A stretch of DNA of 18,764 nucleotides from Cellvibrionales bacterium (GTDB lineage: Bacteria > Pseudomonadota > Gammaproteobacteria > Pseudomonadales > JAHEGP01), in assembly GCA_024645065.1 (NCBI GenBank), contig JAHEGP010000030.1:1-18764 (forward strand), given 5' to 3'. The notes below the pieces were generated by a model, which was not told where the DNA came from, did not search any database, and saw nothing but the letters and a program-made list of their open reading frames with translations. The position numbers and the translations under genes were made by a program. Positions 1 to 6,711 of this stretch are shown in pieces. Position 1 is the stretch's first letter; every line of letters begins with the position of its first letter.

Positions 1-228
1 TTTGAGTTCGGCGCCACAGCCGGGGCCGTGGCGGTTACCGCCAGCGCCCAGGCGCAGACAGGGACTGGAAGTGGCGCTTCGGCCGGTGCCTCCGCCACCG
101 CCGACAGGGGTGGTGCACAGGCAGACGCGGGCTACAGTGACGGTATACTGGTATTTGTCCTTGGCAAGGGTGGTCTGATGTATGAAGCCACAATAAGCGG
201 CCAGAAATACAATTTCGATCCCCTCTAA
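1..228 (+). CDS. SYLF/Ysc84-like lipid-binding domain protein, C-terminal fragment
   Basis: The gene is open from the first base and ends with TAA at 226-228, so only the last 75 residues are present. The fragment begins Phe-Glu-Phe-Gly-Ala-Thr, then has a low-complexity stretch of about 35 residues rich in Ala, Gly, Ser, Thr and Gln, and ends with a hydrophobic strand plus Lys-Gly-Gly-Leu-Met-Tyr-Glu-Ala-Thr-Ile-Ser-Gly-Gln-Lys. This resembles the end of bacterial SYLF (Ysc84/DUF500) proteins, usually exported proteins of about 180-230 aa that bind lipids; their cellular role is poorly defined. The GTG at 28 is internal and not a start. The family call rests on remembered similarity of the tail only. 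The signal peptide and SYLF core lie outside the window. A hairpin follows the stop. Confidence 0.6.
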   Translation, partial: FEFGATAGAVAVTASAQAQTGTGSGASAGASATADRGGAQADAGYSDGILVFVLGKGGLMYEATISGQKYNFDPL

Positions 229-242
229 TAGCGCCGGCGGTA

Positions 243-267
243 CCCCGGCTCCCCCCGGGGCGGTTTT
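243..267 (+). terminator. Possible Rho-independent terminator after the SYLF-like gene
   Basis: CCCCGG (243-248) pairs with CCGGGG (255-260) around a 6-base loop, followed by CGGTTTT (T-run 264-267). It lies 15 bases after the TAA of the upstream gene. The T-run is short, so termination may be partial. On the minus strand the hairpin lacks a following T-run, so it would not serve corB. Confidence 0.5.
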
Positions 268-359
268 CCACGCTGGAGGACCAAGCCTCGCGCCGGGACC
301 GGGGTGTAGCGAGCTGATGGCCCGGGGGCTGCGGTTACGGTGCAGTGTGCCGCGGCAGG

Positions 360-1613
360 TTATGGCTGGTATGCGAGTACCTTTTCAATCCGATTCTCGC
401 CCAGTTCGGTAATTTCGAAGCGATAGTCGCCGATCACAACGCCGACACTGTTTTCCGGTATAGCCTCCAGGACTTCCAGCAGCAATCCGTTGAGGGTTCT
501 TGGGCCTTCGGTGGGCAGGTCCCAGCCGAGTGCTTTGTTTATTTCACGCACGGTGGCGGCGCCGTCGATGAGGTAGTTGCCATCATCCTGCACTACGATG
601 TCATCGACATTATCAGCAATATCCGAGGTGAAGTCGCCAACGATCTCCTCCAGAATATCCTCCAGCGTGATGATGCCCATGACCGCGCCATACTCGTCTA
701 CCACCACACCTGTGCGGTGTTTGTTTTTCTGAAAGTTGTGCAACTGCACATGGAGCGGCGTATTTTCAGGAATGAAGTAGGGATCGTGAAGCAGCTGCTC
801 GAGTTCGGCGCGGTTGAACGGCCCCTTGCTGAAAAGCCGCGGTGCGTTGCGCAAATGAATCATCCCGATAATATTGTTGATATCGTCTCGATAAACCGGC
901 AAGCGGGTATAGTTGCTGGTCAGGATTTTTTGGCTGAGGACCTTGTCCGAGTCACTCAGGTCGAGACCGTACACCTCGTTACGGGGCACCATGATGTCGT
1001 CGATGGTCACCGTGTCCAGGTCGAGTATATTGATCAGCATGCCCTGGTTCTTGTCCGGTATCCGGTGGCTAGTGGTTCCCATCAGGGTGCGCAACTCGTC
1101 GGCGCTGAGAGCATCTTCCCTGGATTTTGCCGGGTTGATCCCGAACAACCGGACCAGCACCCCGGACAGGTGGTTTATCATCCACACGGCGGGATAGAGC
1201 GCGAACATCAAGGGTTTCAGCACGATCGTGGCGGGGAAGGCTATGCGCTCCGGTCGATAGGCGGCGATCGTCTTGGGAGTGACCTCGGCAAAGATCAGCA
1301 TGACCAGGGTGAGAAGCAGGGTTGCCACCGCAACCGCTGCGTCGCCGTAAAGATTGTAGGCGATGATCCCTGCCAGCGCGGCCGCTGCATTATTCGCCAG
1401 GTTGTTGCCGATCAGGATCAATCCCAGCAGTTTGTCGGGCCGCTCGAGCAATTTGCTGGCTCGTTTGGCGCCGCGGTTGCCGGTATTGGCGGCGTGCCGC
1501 AGGCGGTAGCGATTGAGCGCCATCATGGCGGTCTCGGAGCTGGAAAAGAAGGCGGAAACTACAACCAGAATAAGCAGTGCCGAGATCAGTATCCCCAGTG
1601 GTGTGTCGTTCAA
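360..1613 (-). CDS. corB: CorB/HlyC-CorC family membrane protein (DUF21 + CBS pair + CorC_HlyC)
   Basis: 417 aa inner-membrane protein. The N-terminus (about residues 1-150) is a DUF21 (CNNM) transmembrane region with the family phrase Ser-Ala-Phe-Phe-Ser-Ser-Ser-Glu-Thr (20-28), the Gly-Asn-Asn-Leu-Ala-Asn segment (69-74) and the Phe-Ala-Glu-Val-Thr-Pro-Lys segment (108-114). Two CBS domains follow (about 205-262 and 270-330; the second contains Val-Asp-Glu-Tyr-Gly and Thr-Leu-Glu-Asp-Ile-Leu-Glu-Glu). A CorC_HlyC domain closes the protein (about 345-417). Family members are linked to Mg2+/Co2+ transport or efflux; the exact substrate here is inferred. The start codon is TTG at 1613, with an AGGA-like ribosome site just upstream, and no ATG fits the family N-terminus. 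The neighbour ypjD is the same as in E. coli (ypjD-yfjD), but here a 333-bp gap separates them, so corB may have its own promoter. Confidence 0.9.
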   Translation of the reverse strand: MNDTPLGILISALLILVVVSAFFSSSETAMMALNRYRLRHAANTGNRGAKRASKLLERPDKLLGLILIGNNLANNAAAALAGIIAYNLYGDAAVAVATLLLTLVMLIFAEVTPKTIAAYRPERIAFPATIVLKPLMFALYPAVWMINHLSGVLVRLFGINPAKSREDALSADELRTLMGTTSHRIPDKNQGMLINILDLDTVTIDDIMVPRNEVYGLDLSDSDKVLSQKILTSNYTRLPVYRDDINNIIGMIHLRNAPRLFSKGPFNRAELEQLLHDPYFIPENTPLHVQLHNFQKNKHRTGVVVDEYGAVMGIITLEDILEEIVGDFTSDIADNVDDIVVQDDGNYLIDGAATVREINKALGWDLPTEGPRTLNGLLLEVLEAIPENSVGVVIGDYRFEITELGENRIEKVLAYQP

Positions 1614-1946
1614 GCAAAGTGTCCTGGCGGTTAAAACGAGGTATGTTGCAGTGAAACGAGCCTTGACGCAATACTTGGGGCCCTTTGATTAATTCGATGT
1701 CACCCCGGGCTGCGCTTGAAAAGGGCTGCTGCTGCGGCCTTTGCAGAGTTCACTTCAAGGCCGGGTGCTACGGGCGGCGGGGCGGTGCGTTGCGGTGCAG
1801 AGCCCCGAAGGGCGGCTTTGGGCGATCCCCGGGCCGGGTTGCGGCGCTCGTCAGTGCGACTCACCATGGTTCTGCACGCCACGCCATGCCAGTCAGCAGC
1901 AAAAGCTCGGTCGAGGAAGTGCCGTGTGACAGAGCCTTGTCCTTGC
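1614..1946. other. Gene-free, GC-rich spacer between ypjD and corB
   Basis: No convincing gene is visible in these 333 bp. The open frames crossing it on both strands have biased, repeat-like composition (Ala, Arg, Pro, Gly), lack recognisable domains and run into ypjD. Read on the minus strand, a hairpin with a 4-base loop lies near 1800-1820 (AGCC-CC/GGGGCT with one bulged G), but no T-run follows. The corB promoter should lie in the part near 1620-1700; I could not assign convincing -35/-10 boxes. Confidence 0.5.
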
Positions 1947-2750
1947 TCAGCGCTGGAGGATAAGTTCCAGCACAAACTTGCTGCCAAAGTAGGCCAGCAT
2001 CAACACCCCAAAGCCCCCCAAAGTCCAGCGAATGGCTGTTGTCCCGCGCCAGCCGAGCTGGTGGCGGCCCCATAACAGCATCGCAAAAATCATCCAGGCG
2101 GCAATGGCGAAGAACGTTTTATGCGCCAGGTGCTGGGCAAAGAAGTCATCCAGGAAAACCATGCCGGTGGCGATCGACAAGGTCAGCAACACCATGCCTA
2201 CCCAGAGTATTTCGAACAGCAGTGTTTCCATGGTTTGCAGAGGCGGCAGGGCGTTGAGTATCCCGCGGATGTGGCGCGCCTTGAGCTCGTGGTTCAGCAC
2301 CCCCAGGGTGACGGCCTGGAAAGCCGCAAGCGTCATCACCGCATAGGCCAGGATAGAGAGCAGGATATGGCTCGCAACGCCTGCGCCGATGCGGTTGCTG
2401 GTTTCGTTTCCGCCCGGCCACGTCAGCGCCCCGAGCAGCGTCAGCCCGGCCAGCGCATAAACCGGTATCAGCAGCTTGTCAATGGGTGCTCGCAGGCTGC
2501 CCAGCAGCGCGATTAATGCGATGAGCCACGCTATGGTAGTGGCGACCGCGAAGAACGAGAGATTGAGGCCACCCGGTACAAACAGCAAGCGGTAGCATAC
2601 CAGGGCGTGGCAGGCCAGCGCGACGGCTGCGGCGGCGGTCGTGGCGGGAGCAACCGGTTGGTAGGATTCGCCCCGCAGGGTGCGGACGGCCATGGGGCCA
2701 GCGCAACCGAAATAGAGCAAAGCAGCAGCCAGGGCCAGGAGTGTGGTCAT
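1947..2750 (-). CDS. ypjD: YpjD-type CcsA-like inner membrane protein (cytochrome c assembly family)
   Basis: 267 aa, with about eight hydrophobic spans and no signal peptide beyond the first span. The second half carries the CcsA/CcmC-like core: a His in the segment Ser-His-Ile-Leu-Leu-Ser-Ile-Leu-Ala-Tyr, the segment Pro-Pro-Leu-Gln-Thr-Met-Glu-Thr-Leu-Leu-Phe, then Thr-Gly-Met-Val-Phe, His-Lys-Thr-Phe-Phe and Gly-Arg-His. The conserved His residues suit haem binding. Homologues (E. coli YpjD) sit divergent from ffh, as here. Haem handling or cytochrome assembly is the family-level guess; YpjD has also been linked to metal transport (alternative name CorE), so function is not settled. The ATG at 2750 begins the first membrane span directly. 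The gene reads divergently from ffh across a 258-bp spacer. Confidence 0.88.
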   Translation of the reverse strand: MTTLLALAAALLYFGCAGPMAVRTLRGESYQPVAPATTAAAAVALACHALVCYRLLFVPGGLNLSFFAVATTIAWLIALIALLGSLRAPIDKLLIPVYALAGLTLLGALTWPGGNETSNRIGAGVASHILLSILAYAVMTLAAFQAVTLGVLNHELKARHIRGILNALPPLQTMETLLFEILWVGMVLLTLSIATGMVFLDDFFAQHLAHKTFFAIAAWMIFAMLLWGRHQLGWRGTTAIRWTLGGFGVLMLAYFGSKFVLELILQR

Positions 2751-2880
2751 TGAGTCCGCATCATAATTCAGGCAATCCAGAGTCTTTAGTGTGTCATAAC
2801 AGCGGGGGCCCTTGGAAGTCCTGCCGTTCGGTTTCTCCCCGGGTCCGCCGCCATCGTGGCCGATGATGGCCAGGATGGTT

Positions 2881-2886
2881 TATACT
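2881..2886 (+). promoter_or_regulatory. Possible -10 element for ffh
   Basis: TATACT at 2881-2886 matches five of six bases of the sigma-70 -10 box, in the same sequence style (followed by GCGCGCC) as the rpsP promoter. No good -35 lies 16-18 bases upstream, so this is tentative. It would give a leader of about 115 nt containing a GGGG/CCCC hairpin (2922-2925 with 2931-2934, extended by AAC/GTT), with ribosome site GAGG at 2998-3001. Confidence 0.35.
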
Positions 2887-3008
2887 GCGCGCCGACCGTC
2901 TGCGGGTTTATATTGGAACGAGGGGACGTGCCCCGTTGGCAGTGCCGCTTGCCCGCATCCACTTTACCGGCGACGCCGCGCCGGCCGATGCTTGATAGAG
3001 GTTGCACC

Positions 3009-4388
3009 ATGTTCGACAGTTTACAGGATCGACTTTCCAAATCGCTGAAAACGGTTGCTGGTCAGGCTCGCCTGACCGAGGAAAATGTCCAGGACACCCT
3101 GCGCCAGGTGCGTATGGCCCTGCTCGAGGCCGATGTCGCGCTGCCCGTGGTCAAGGACTTTGTGGAAAAAGTCAGGGGCAAGGCTCTGGGTATGGAGGTA
3201 TCGGAAAGCCTCAACCCGGGCCAGCAGTTTGTCAAAATTGTCCAGGACGAGTTGCAGGGCATGATGGGGGAGGCGAATGATGCTCTCAACCTCAGTACCA
3301 AGCCCCCGGCGATTATCCTGATGGCGGGCTTGCAGGGGGCCGGTAAGACCACCAGTGTCGGCAAACTCGCGCGCTACCTGAAGCAAAAACAGAAGAAGTC
3401 GGTTTCCGTGGTGAGTGCCGACGTTTATCGCCCGGCTGCAATCAAGCAACTCGAAACCCTGGCCAACGAAGTGGGGGTGCGGTTTTTCCCGTCATCGGCG
3501 GAACAGAAACCGGTGGATATCGCCAAGGCCGCGATTGACGATGCACGTAAGCAGTTTATCGATGTTTTGCTGGTGGATACCGCGGGCCGACTGACCATCG
3601 ACGAAGCGATGATGGCGGAAATCAAGCAGCTGCATGCGGCGATCAACCCGATCGAGACCCTGTTCGTAGTCGATGCCATGACCGGGCAGGATGCCGCGGT
3701 AACCGCCAAGGCGTTTAACGAGGCGCTCGAGCTCACCGGGGTCATCCTTACCAAGGCTGACGCCGATACCCGCGGCGGTGCGGCCCTGTCGGTGCGGGCG
3801 ATTACCGGCAAGCCCATCAAATTTATGGGCATGGGTGAAAAATCCGAGGCCCTGGAACCGTTCTATCCCGATCGAATTGCGTCCCGCATCCTCGGCATGG
3901 GTGACGTGCTCAGCCTGATCGAGGAGGCCGAACAGAAGCTCGACCGCAAGAAGGCCGAGAAGCTCGCCACCAAGTTAAAGAAAGGCCGGGGCTTCGACCT
4001 CGAGGATTTTCGCGACCAATTGCAGCAGATGAAGAATATGGGGGGCATCTCCAGTATGCTGGAAAAGTTGCCCGGCATGGGAAATGTCGCGCAGATGGCC
4101 CAGCAGGCCAATGTGGAGAACACGGTCTTCGCCCAGATGGAGACCATTATCAATTCCATGACACCCGCAGAGCGGCGCAATCCCGACCTGATCAACGGTT
4201 CCAGAAAGCGCCGCATCACCCAGGGCTCCGGTACCCAGATCCAGGACCTGAATCGCTTGTTGAAGCAGCACAGGCAGATGCAGAAAATGATGAAAAAGGT
4301 CGGTAAAAAGGGCGGTATGGCCCGGATGATGCGGGGCATGGGCGGGATGATGCCGCCCGGCGGCATCCACGGGGGTGGTCCGCGATAA
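3009..4388 (+). CDS. ffh: Signal recognition particle protein Ffh (SRP54)
   Basis: 459 aa, normal length. GTPase that binds 4.5S RNA and hydrophobic signal sequences on ribosomes and hands nascent membrane proteins to FtsY. N domain about 1-95. The G domain carries the P-loop Gly-Leu-Gln-Gly-Ala-Gly-Lys-Thr-Thr (107-115), Asp-Val-Tyr-Arg-Pro-Ala-Ala (138-144), Asp-Thr-Ala-Gly-Arg (190-194) and Thr-Lys-Ala-Asp (248-251, usually Thr-Lys-Xaa-Asp). The Met-rich M domain starts near 300, with the RNA-binding Gly-Ser-Arg-Lys-Arg-Arg-Ile at 397-403. It ends in a Met/Gly-rich tail. The frame stays open upstream to 2856, but the family N-terminus Met-Phe-Asp-Ser-Leu and the GAGG site seven bases upstream fix the start at 3009. 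It is divergent from ypjD and followed by the S16 operon. Confidence 0.97.
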   Translation: MFDSLQDRLSKSLKTVAGQARLTEENVQDTLRQVRMALLEADVALPVVKDFVEKVRGKALGMEVSESLNPGQQFVKIVQDELQGMMGEANDALNLSTKPPAIILMAGLQGAGKTTSVGKLARYLKQKQKKSVSVVSADVYRPAAIKQLETLANEVGVRFFPSSAEQKPVDIAKAAIDDARKQFIDVLLVDTAGRLTIDEAMMAEIKQLHAAINPIETLFVVDAMTGQDAAVTAKAFNEALELTGVILTKADADTRGGAALSVRAITGKPIKFMGMGEKSEALEPFYPDRIASRILGMGDVLSLIEEAEQKLDRKKAEKLATKLKKGRGFDLEDFRDQLQQMKNMGGISSMLEKLPGMGNVAQMAQQANVENTVFAQMETIINSMTPAERRNPDLINGSRKRRITQGSGTQIQDLNRLLKQHRQMQKMMKKVGKKGGMARMMRGMGGMMPPGGIHGGGPR

Positions 4389-4438
4389 GCGCCGGGGGAC
4401 AGCTGCCGCATCGATTCTGCCCCGAGACCAAATAGCAG

Positions 4439-4468
4439 TTTCCAAGCCGGCTTATTTTACCGTATAAT
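4439..4468 (+). promoter_or_regulatory. Sigma-70 promoter of the rpsP operon
   Basis: TTTCCA (4439-4444, 4 of 6 to the -35 consensus), an 18-base spacer and a perfect TATAAT (4463-4468). The expected start of transcription is near 4475, giving a leader of about 67 nt before rpsP. Its placement after ffh suggests rpsP-rimM-trmD-rplS can be transcribed separately from ffh. Confidence 0.7.
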
Positions 4469-4479
4469 CCGCGCCCTTT

Positions 4480-4493
4480 ACCCGCCGGCGGGT
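4480..4493. repeat. Perfect 14-bp palindrome in the rpsP leader
   Basis: ACCCGCCGGCGGGT reads the same on both strands and starts about 5 nt after the predicted transcription start. In RNA it could form a short stem with a CCGG loop near the 5' end of the operon transcript; in DNA it could be a dimer binding site. Which of these, if either, cannot be told from sequence. Confidence 0.5.
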
Positions 4494-4541
4494 CTGGCGT
4501 GGGTTCATTTTGATCGATCAAAACAGGAACAGAGACAAGTA

Positions 4542-4790
4542 ATGGTCACTATTCGCTTATCACGTGGTGGTTCCAAGAAGCGTCCATATTTTCACATCAC
4601 TGTGACGGACAGTCGCAAGTCGCGTGATGGACGTTACATCGAGCGTCTGGGTTTCTTTAATCCCCAGGCACGCGGCCAGGAGGTGCGCTTGCGGGTTGAT
4701 AACGAGCGTGTCGAACACTGGGTAGGTGTCGGCGCCCAGATGTCCGAGCGCGTTAGCCAGTTGGTAAAAGAGGCTGCGAAAGCGGCCTGA
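4542..4790 (+). CDS. rpsP: 30S ribosomal protein S16
   Basis: 82 aa, the same size as E. coli S16. The N-terminus Met-Val-Thr-Ile-Arg-Leu-Ser-Arg-Gly-Gly, then Lys-Lys-Arg-Pro-Tyr-Phe, Asp-Ser-Arg, Arg-Asp-Gly-Arg-Tyr-Ile-Glu and Leu-Gly-Phe-Phe-Asn-Pro are the S16 signature. It binds 16S rRNA and is needed for 30S assembly. The ribosome site upstream is modest (AGGAA, about 12 bases before ATG). First gene of the operon; rimM starts 13 bp after its TGA. Confidence 0.98.
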   Translation: MVTIRLSRGGSKKRPYFHITVTDSRKSRDGRYIERLGFFNPQARGQEVRLRVDNERVEHWVGVGAQMSERVSQLVKEAAKAA

Positions 4791-4803
4791 TAGAGCGCCG
4801 GAG

Positions 4804-5343
4804 ATGGTCGCGTCGGCACCTGAGCAGCTTGTGGTCGGCAAGATTACGGCAGTTTACGGCATCAAGGGCTGGGTAAAAATCCACTCCTATACCGACCCCG
4901 AGACCAACATTCTCGGGTTCCGGCGGCTTCGCATGCAGCGCGAGTCTGGCTGGACACCCGTCACCATCGACCAGGGGCGGCGCCACGGCAAGGGCCTGGT
5001 TGCGCACATCGTCGGTTGTGACGATCGTGATGCAGCGGCGCTGCTGACCCAGCGGGAACTCGCAGTCAGTGTCGATGAACTGCCACAGCCAGCCGCGGAT
5101 GAAGTCTACTGGCGCGAGCTGGAGGGGATGGATGTGTACAGCGTGAGTGGCGAGCAGGCGCTGCTATTGGGGCGGGTTGGCCACCTGTTCGCCACCGGTG
5201 CCAACGACGTCATGGTAGTCGAACCCGTGGCCAATAGTATCGATGCCAGGGAGCGACTGATTCCCTGGGTTGACGAACAATTTATAGTGGAGATCGATCG
5301 CGCCGGCAGAAAGATCCTGGTGGATTGGGACCCGGAGTTCTAG
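4804..5343 (+). CDS. rimM: Ribosome maturation factor RimM
   Basis: 179 aa, typical length. It assists late 30S assembly (head domain, through S19). The N-terminal RimM barrel carries Val-Gly-Lys-Ile and Tyr-Gly-Ile-Lys-Gly-Trp-Val-Lys-Ile. The C-terminal PRC-like barrel has Tyr-Trp-Arg-Glu-Leu-Glu-Gly-Met-Asp-Val, Gly-Ala-Asn-Asp-Val, Leu-Ile-Pro-Trp-Val and the terminal Val-Asp-Trp-Asp-Pro-Glu-Phe. The ATG abuts a GGAG (4800-4803), too close for a strong ribosome site. That fits the known low translation of rimM and trmD relative to the ribosomal proteins in E. coli. Confidence 0.97.
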   Translation: MVASAPEQLVVGKITAVYGIKGWVKIHSYTDPETNILGFRRLRMQRESGWTPVTIDQGRRHGKGLVAHIVGCDDRDAAALLTQRELAVSVDELPQPAADEVYWRELEGMDVYSVSGEQALLLGRVGHLFATGANDVMVVEPVANSIDARERLIPWVDEQFIVEIDRAGRKILVDWDPEF

Positions 5344-5406
5344 CAGCGCCAGTGGTATTCGCTTCTGGGCCGCTGCAGTACACCCGGCGGTAGAGCGGCG
5401 CACGGC

Positions 5407-6147
5407 ATGAGCCTACACCTGACGGTCGTTACCCTGTTTCCGGAGATGTTCCAGGCCGTAACAGGGTTTGGAGTTACCGGGCGAGCTTGTCGGGCAGGGG
5501 AGCTTGACCTGCGGTTCTTGAATCCCCGGGATTTTGCCACCGACAAGCACCGCACGGTTGATGACAGGCCCTATGGCGGCGGCCCCGGCATGCTGATGAA
5601 AGTTGCGCCCTTGCGGGCAGCGCTGGCGGCGGCCGGAGAGCGGCGCCACGTCGTTTACCTGTCGCCACAGGGTCGGCGTATCGACCAGCAGACGGTGCAG
5701 CGCCTGCGCCAGATCGACAGCCTGGTACTACTGTGTGGTCGCTACGAAGGTATTGACGAGCGGCTGGTGGCAACCGAGGTCGACGAGGAGCTTTCCCTCG
5801 GAGATTTCGTCCTTAGTGGTGGCGAAATCGCCGCGATGGCGCTGATAGACGCCATGGCGCGGTTGCAGCCCGGTGTGCTGGGGCATGAGCTGTCGGCGCA
5901 GCAGGATTCTTTTGTCCAGGGTCTGCTGGACTGTCCGCATTACACTCGTCCGGCAATGCTGGACGGGAGGCAGGTGCCGGAGGTATTGCTCAGTGGCGAC
6001 CACGAACGGATTCGCCGCTGGCGCCTGAAGCAGAGCCTGGGTCGCACCTGGCAGCGTCGTCCGGATTTATGGCAACAGCTAGAGCACAACGATGAACAAA
6101 GGGCACTGCTAGCGGAATTTATTCGCGAGCTGGCCGATGAAGGCTAG
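5407..6147 (+). CDS. trmD: tRNA (guanine-N1)-methyltransferase TrmD
   Basis: 246 aa SPOUT methyltransferase that makes m1G37 next to the anticodon, preventing +1 frameshifts. Visible motifs: Arg-Thr-Val-Asp-Asp-Arg-Pro-Tyr-Gly-Gly-Gly-Pro-Gly-Met (49-62), Leu-Ser-Pro-Gln-Gly (85-89), Cys-Gly-Arg-Tyr-Glu-Gly-Ile-Asp-Glu-Arg (110-119), and Gly-Asp-Phe-Val-Leu-Ser-Gly-Gly-Glu (132-140) of the trefoil-knot S-adenosylmethionine site. The catalytic Asp (E. coli D169) is at about 167 in Gln-Asp-Ser-Phe-Val, followed by Asp-Cys-Pro-His-Tyr-Thr-Arg-Pro (175-182). It follows rimM by 63 bp with no strong ribosome site. Confidence 0.98.
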   Translation: MSLHLTVVTLFPEMFQAVTGFGVTGRACRAGELDLRFLNPRDFATDKHRTVDDRPYGGGPGMLMKVAPLRAALAAAGERRHVVYLSPQGRRIDQQTVQRLRQIDSLVLLCGRYEGIDERLVATEVDEELSLGDFVLSGGEIAAMALIDAMARLQPGVLGHELSAQQDSFVQGLLDCPHYTRPAMLDGRQVPEVLLSGDHERIRRWRLKQSLGRTWQRRPDLWQQLEHNDEQRALLAEFIRELADEG

Positions 6148-6171
6148 GTATTAGTCGTCCTCTCGGTCCAG

Positions 6172-6203
6172 CGCTTCTTACAAGCGGGTCGGGCATGTCG
6201 CCC
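6172..6203 (+). other. Two small hairpins in the trmD-rplS spacer
   Basis: CGCTT (6172-6176) can pair with AAGCG (6182-6186), and GGGC (6191-6194) with GCCC (6200-6203). No T-run follows, so they are unlikely to be a terminator. They could be transcript-processing or stability elements between the poorly translated trmD and the strongly translated rplS. Short stems like these can occur by chance. Confidence 0.3.
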
Positions 6204-6240
6204 TGAGCCGCAACGATAGACACAGATACAGGAGCAAAAC

Positions 6241-6597
6241 ATGAGCAACAAGAACCCGGTTATCCAGCAGATTGAAAAAGATCAGATGGGCAAGGAGGTG
6301 CCGCAGTTTGGCGCCGGTGACACTGTGGTGGTCCAGGTCAAGGTGAAAGAGGGTACCCGCGAGCGCTTGCAGGCCTTTGAAGGCGTGGTCATCGGCAAGC
6401 GCAACCGCGGCCTCAACTCGTCGTTCATCGTGCGCAAGATTTCCCACGGCGTTGGGGTAGAGCGCACATTCCAGACCTACAGTCCTGCGGTTGAGCAGAT
6501 CAAGGTTAAAACCCGCGGAGACGTCCGTCGCGCCAAGCTTTACTACCTGCGCAACCTCACTGGCCGTGCAGCCCGCATCAAGGAAAAGCTCAACTAG
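6241..6597 (+). CDS. rplS: 50S ribosomal protein L19
   Basis: 118 aa, close to E. coli L19 (115 aa). It carries the family features Phe-Gly-Ala-Gly-Asp-Thr-Val, Val-Lys-Glu-Gly-Thr-Arg-Glu-Arg, Phe-Glu-Gly-Val-Val-Ile, Phe-Ile-Val-Arg-Lys-Ile-Ser-His-Gly-Val-Gly-Val-Glu-Arg and Ala-Lys-Leu-Tyr-Tyr-Leu-Arg. L19 lies at the 30S-50S interface. A strong ribosome site AGGAG (6230-6234) sits six bases before the ATG, in contrast to rimM and trmD. Last gene of the operon; a strong terminator follows. Confidence 0.98.
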   Translation: MSNKNPVIQQIEKDQMGKEVPQFGAGDTVVVQVKVKEGTRERLQAFEGVVIGKRNRGLNSSFIVRKISHGVGVERTFQTYSPAVEQIKVKTRGDVRRAKLYYLRNLTGRAARIKEKLN

Positions 6598-6613
6598 AAG
6601 CCGGGACGGCGAT

Positions 6614-6645
6614 GAAAGGGTGGACTTCCACCCTTTCCTGTTTTT
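6614..6645 (+). terminator. Strong Rho-independent terminator of the rpsP-rplS operon
   Basis: GAAAGGGTGG (6614-6623) pairs perfectly with CCACCCTTTC (6628-6637) around loop ACTT, followed by CTG and TTTTT (6641-6645). It sits 16 bases past the rplS stop and separates the operon from xerD. Confidence 0.92.
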
Positions 6646-6711
6646 GCCGGCAGGGTTGCTGGTGCCACATTACCTGGCGCAGACCTGTCAACGGCGCCTC
6701 GGGGGCAATCG

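Noticed and set aside
345..1634. Long plus-strand open frame (429 codons) opposite corB
   Set aside because: It is the antisense shadow of the clear corB coding frame, with no domain and poor amino-acid composition.
1716..2075. 119-codon plus-strand small gene in the ypjD-corB gap
   Set aside because: Its second half overlaps ypjD antisense, it has no clear ribosome site and its composition is that of GC-rich noise.
2856..3008. 51-residue N-terminal extension of Ffh
   Set aside because: It crosses the likely promoter, lacks similarity to Ffh, and a ribosome site plus the family N-terminus support the ATG at 3009.
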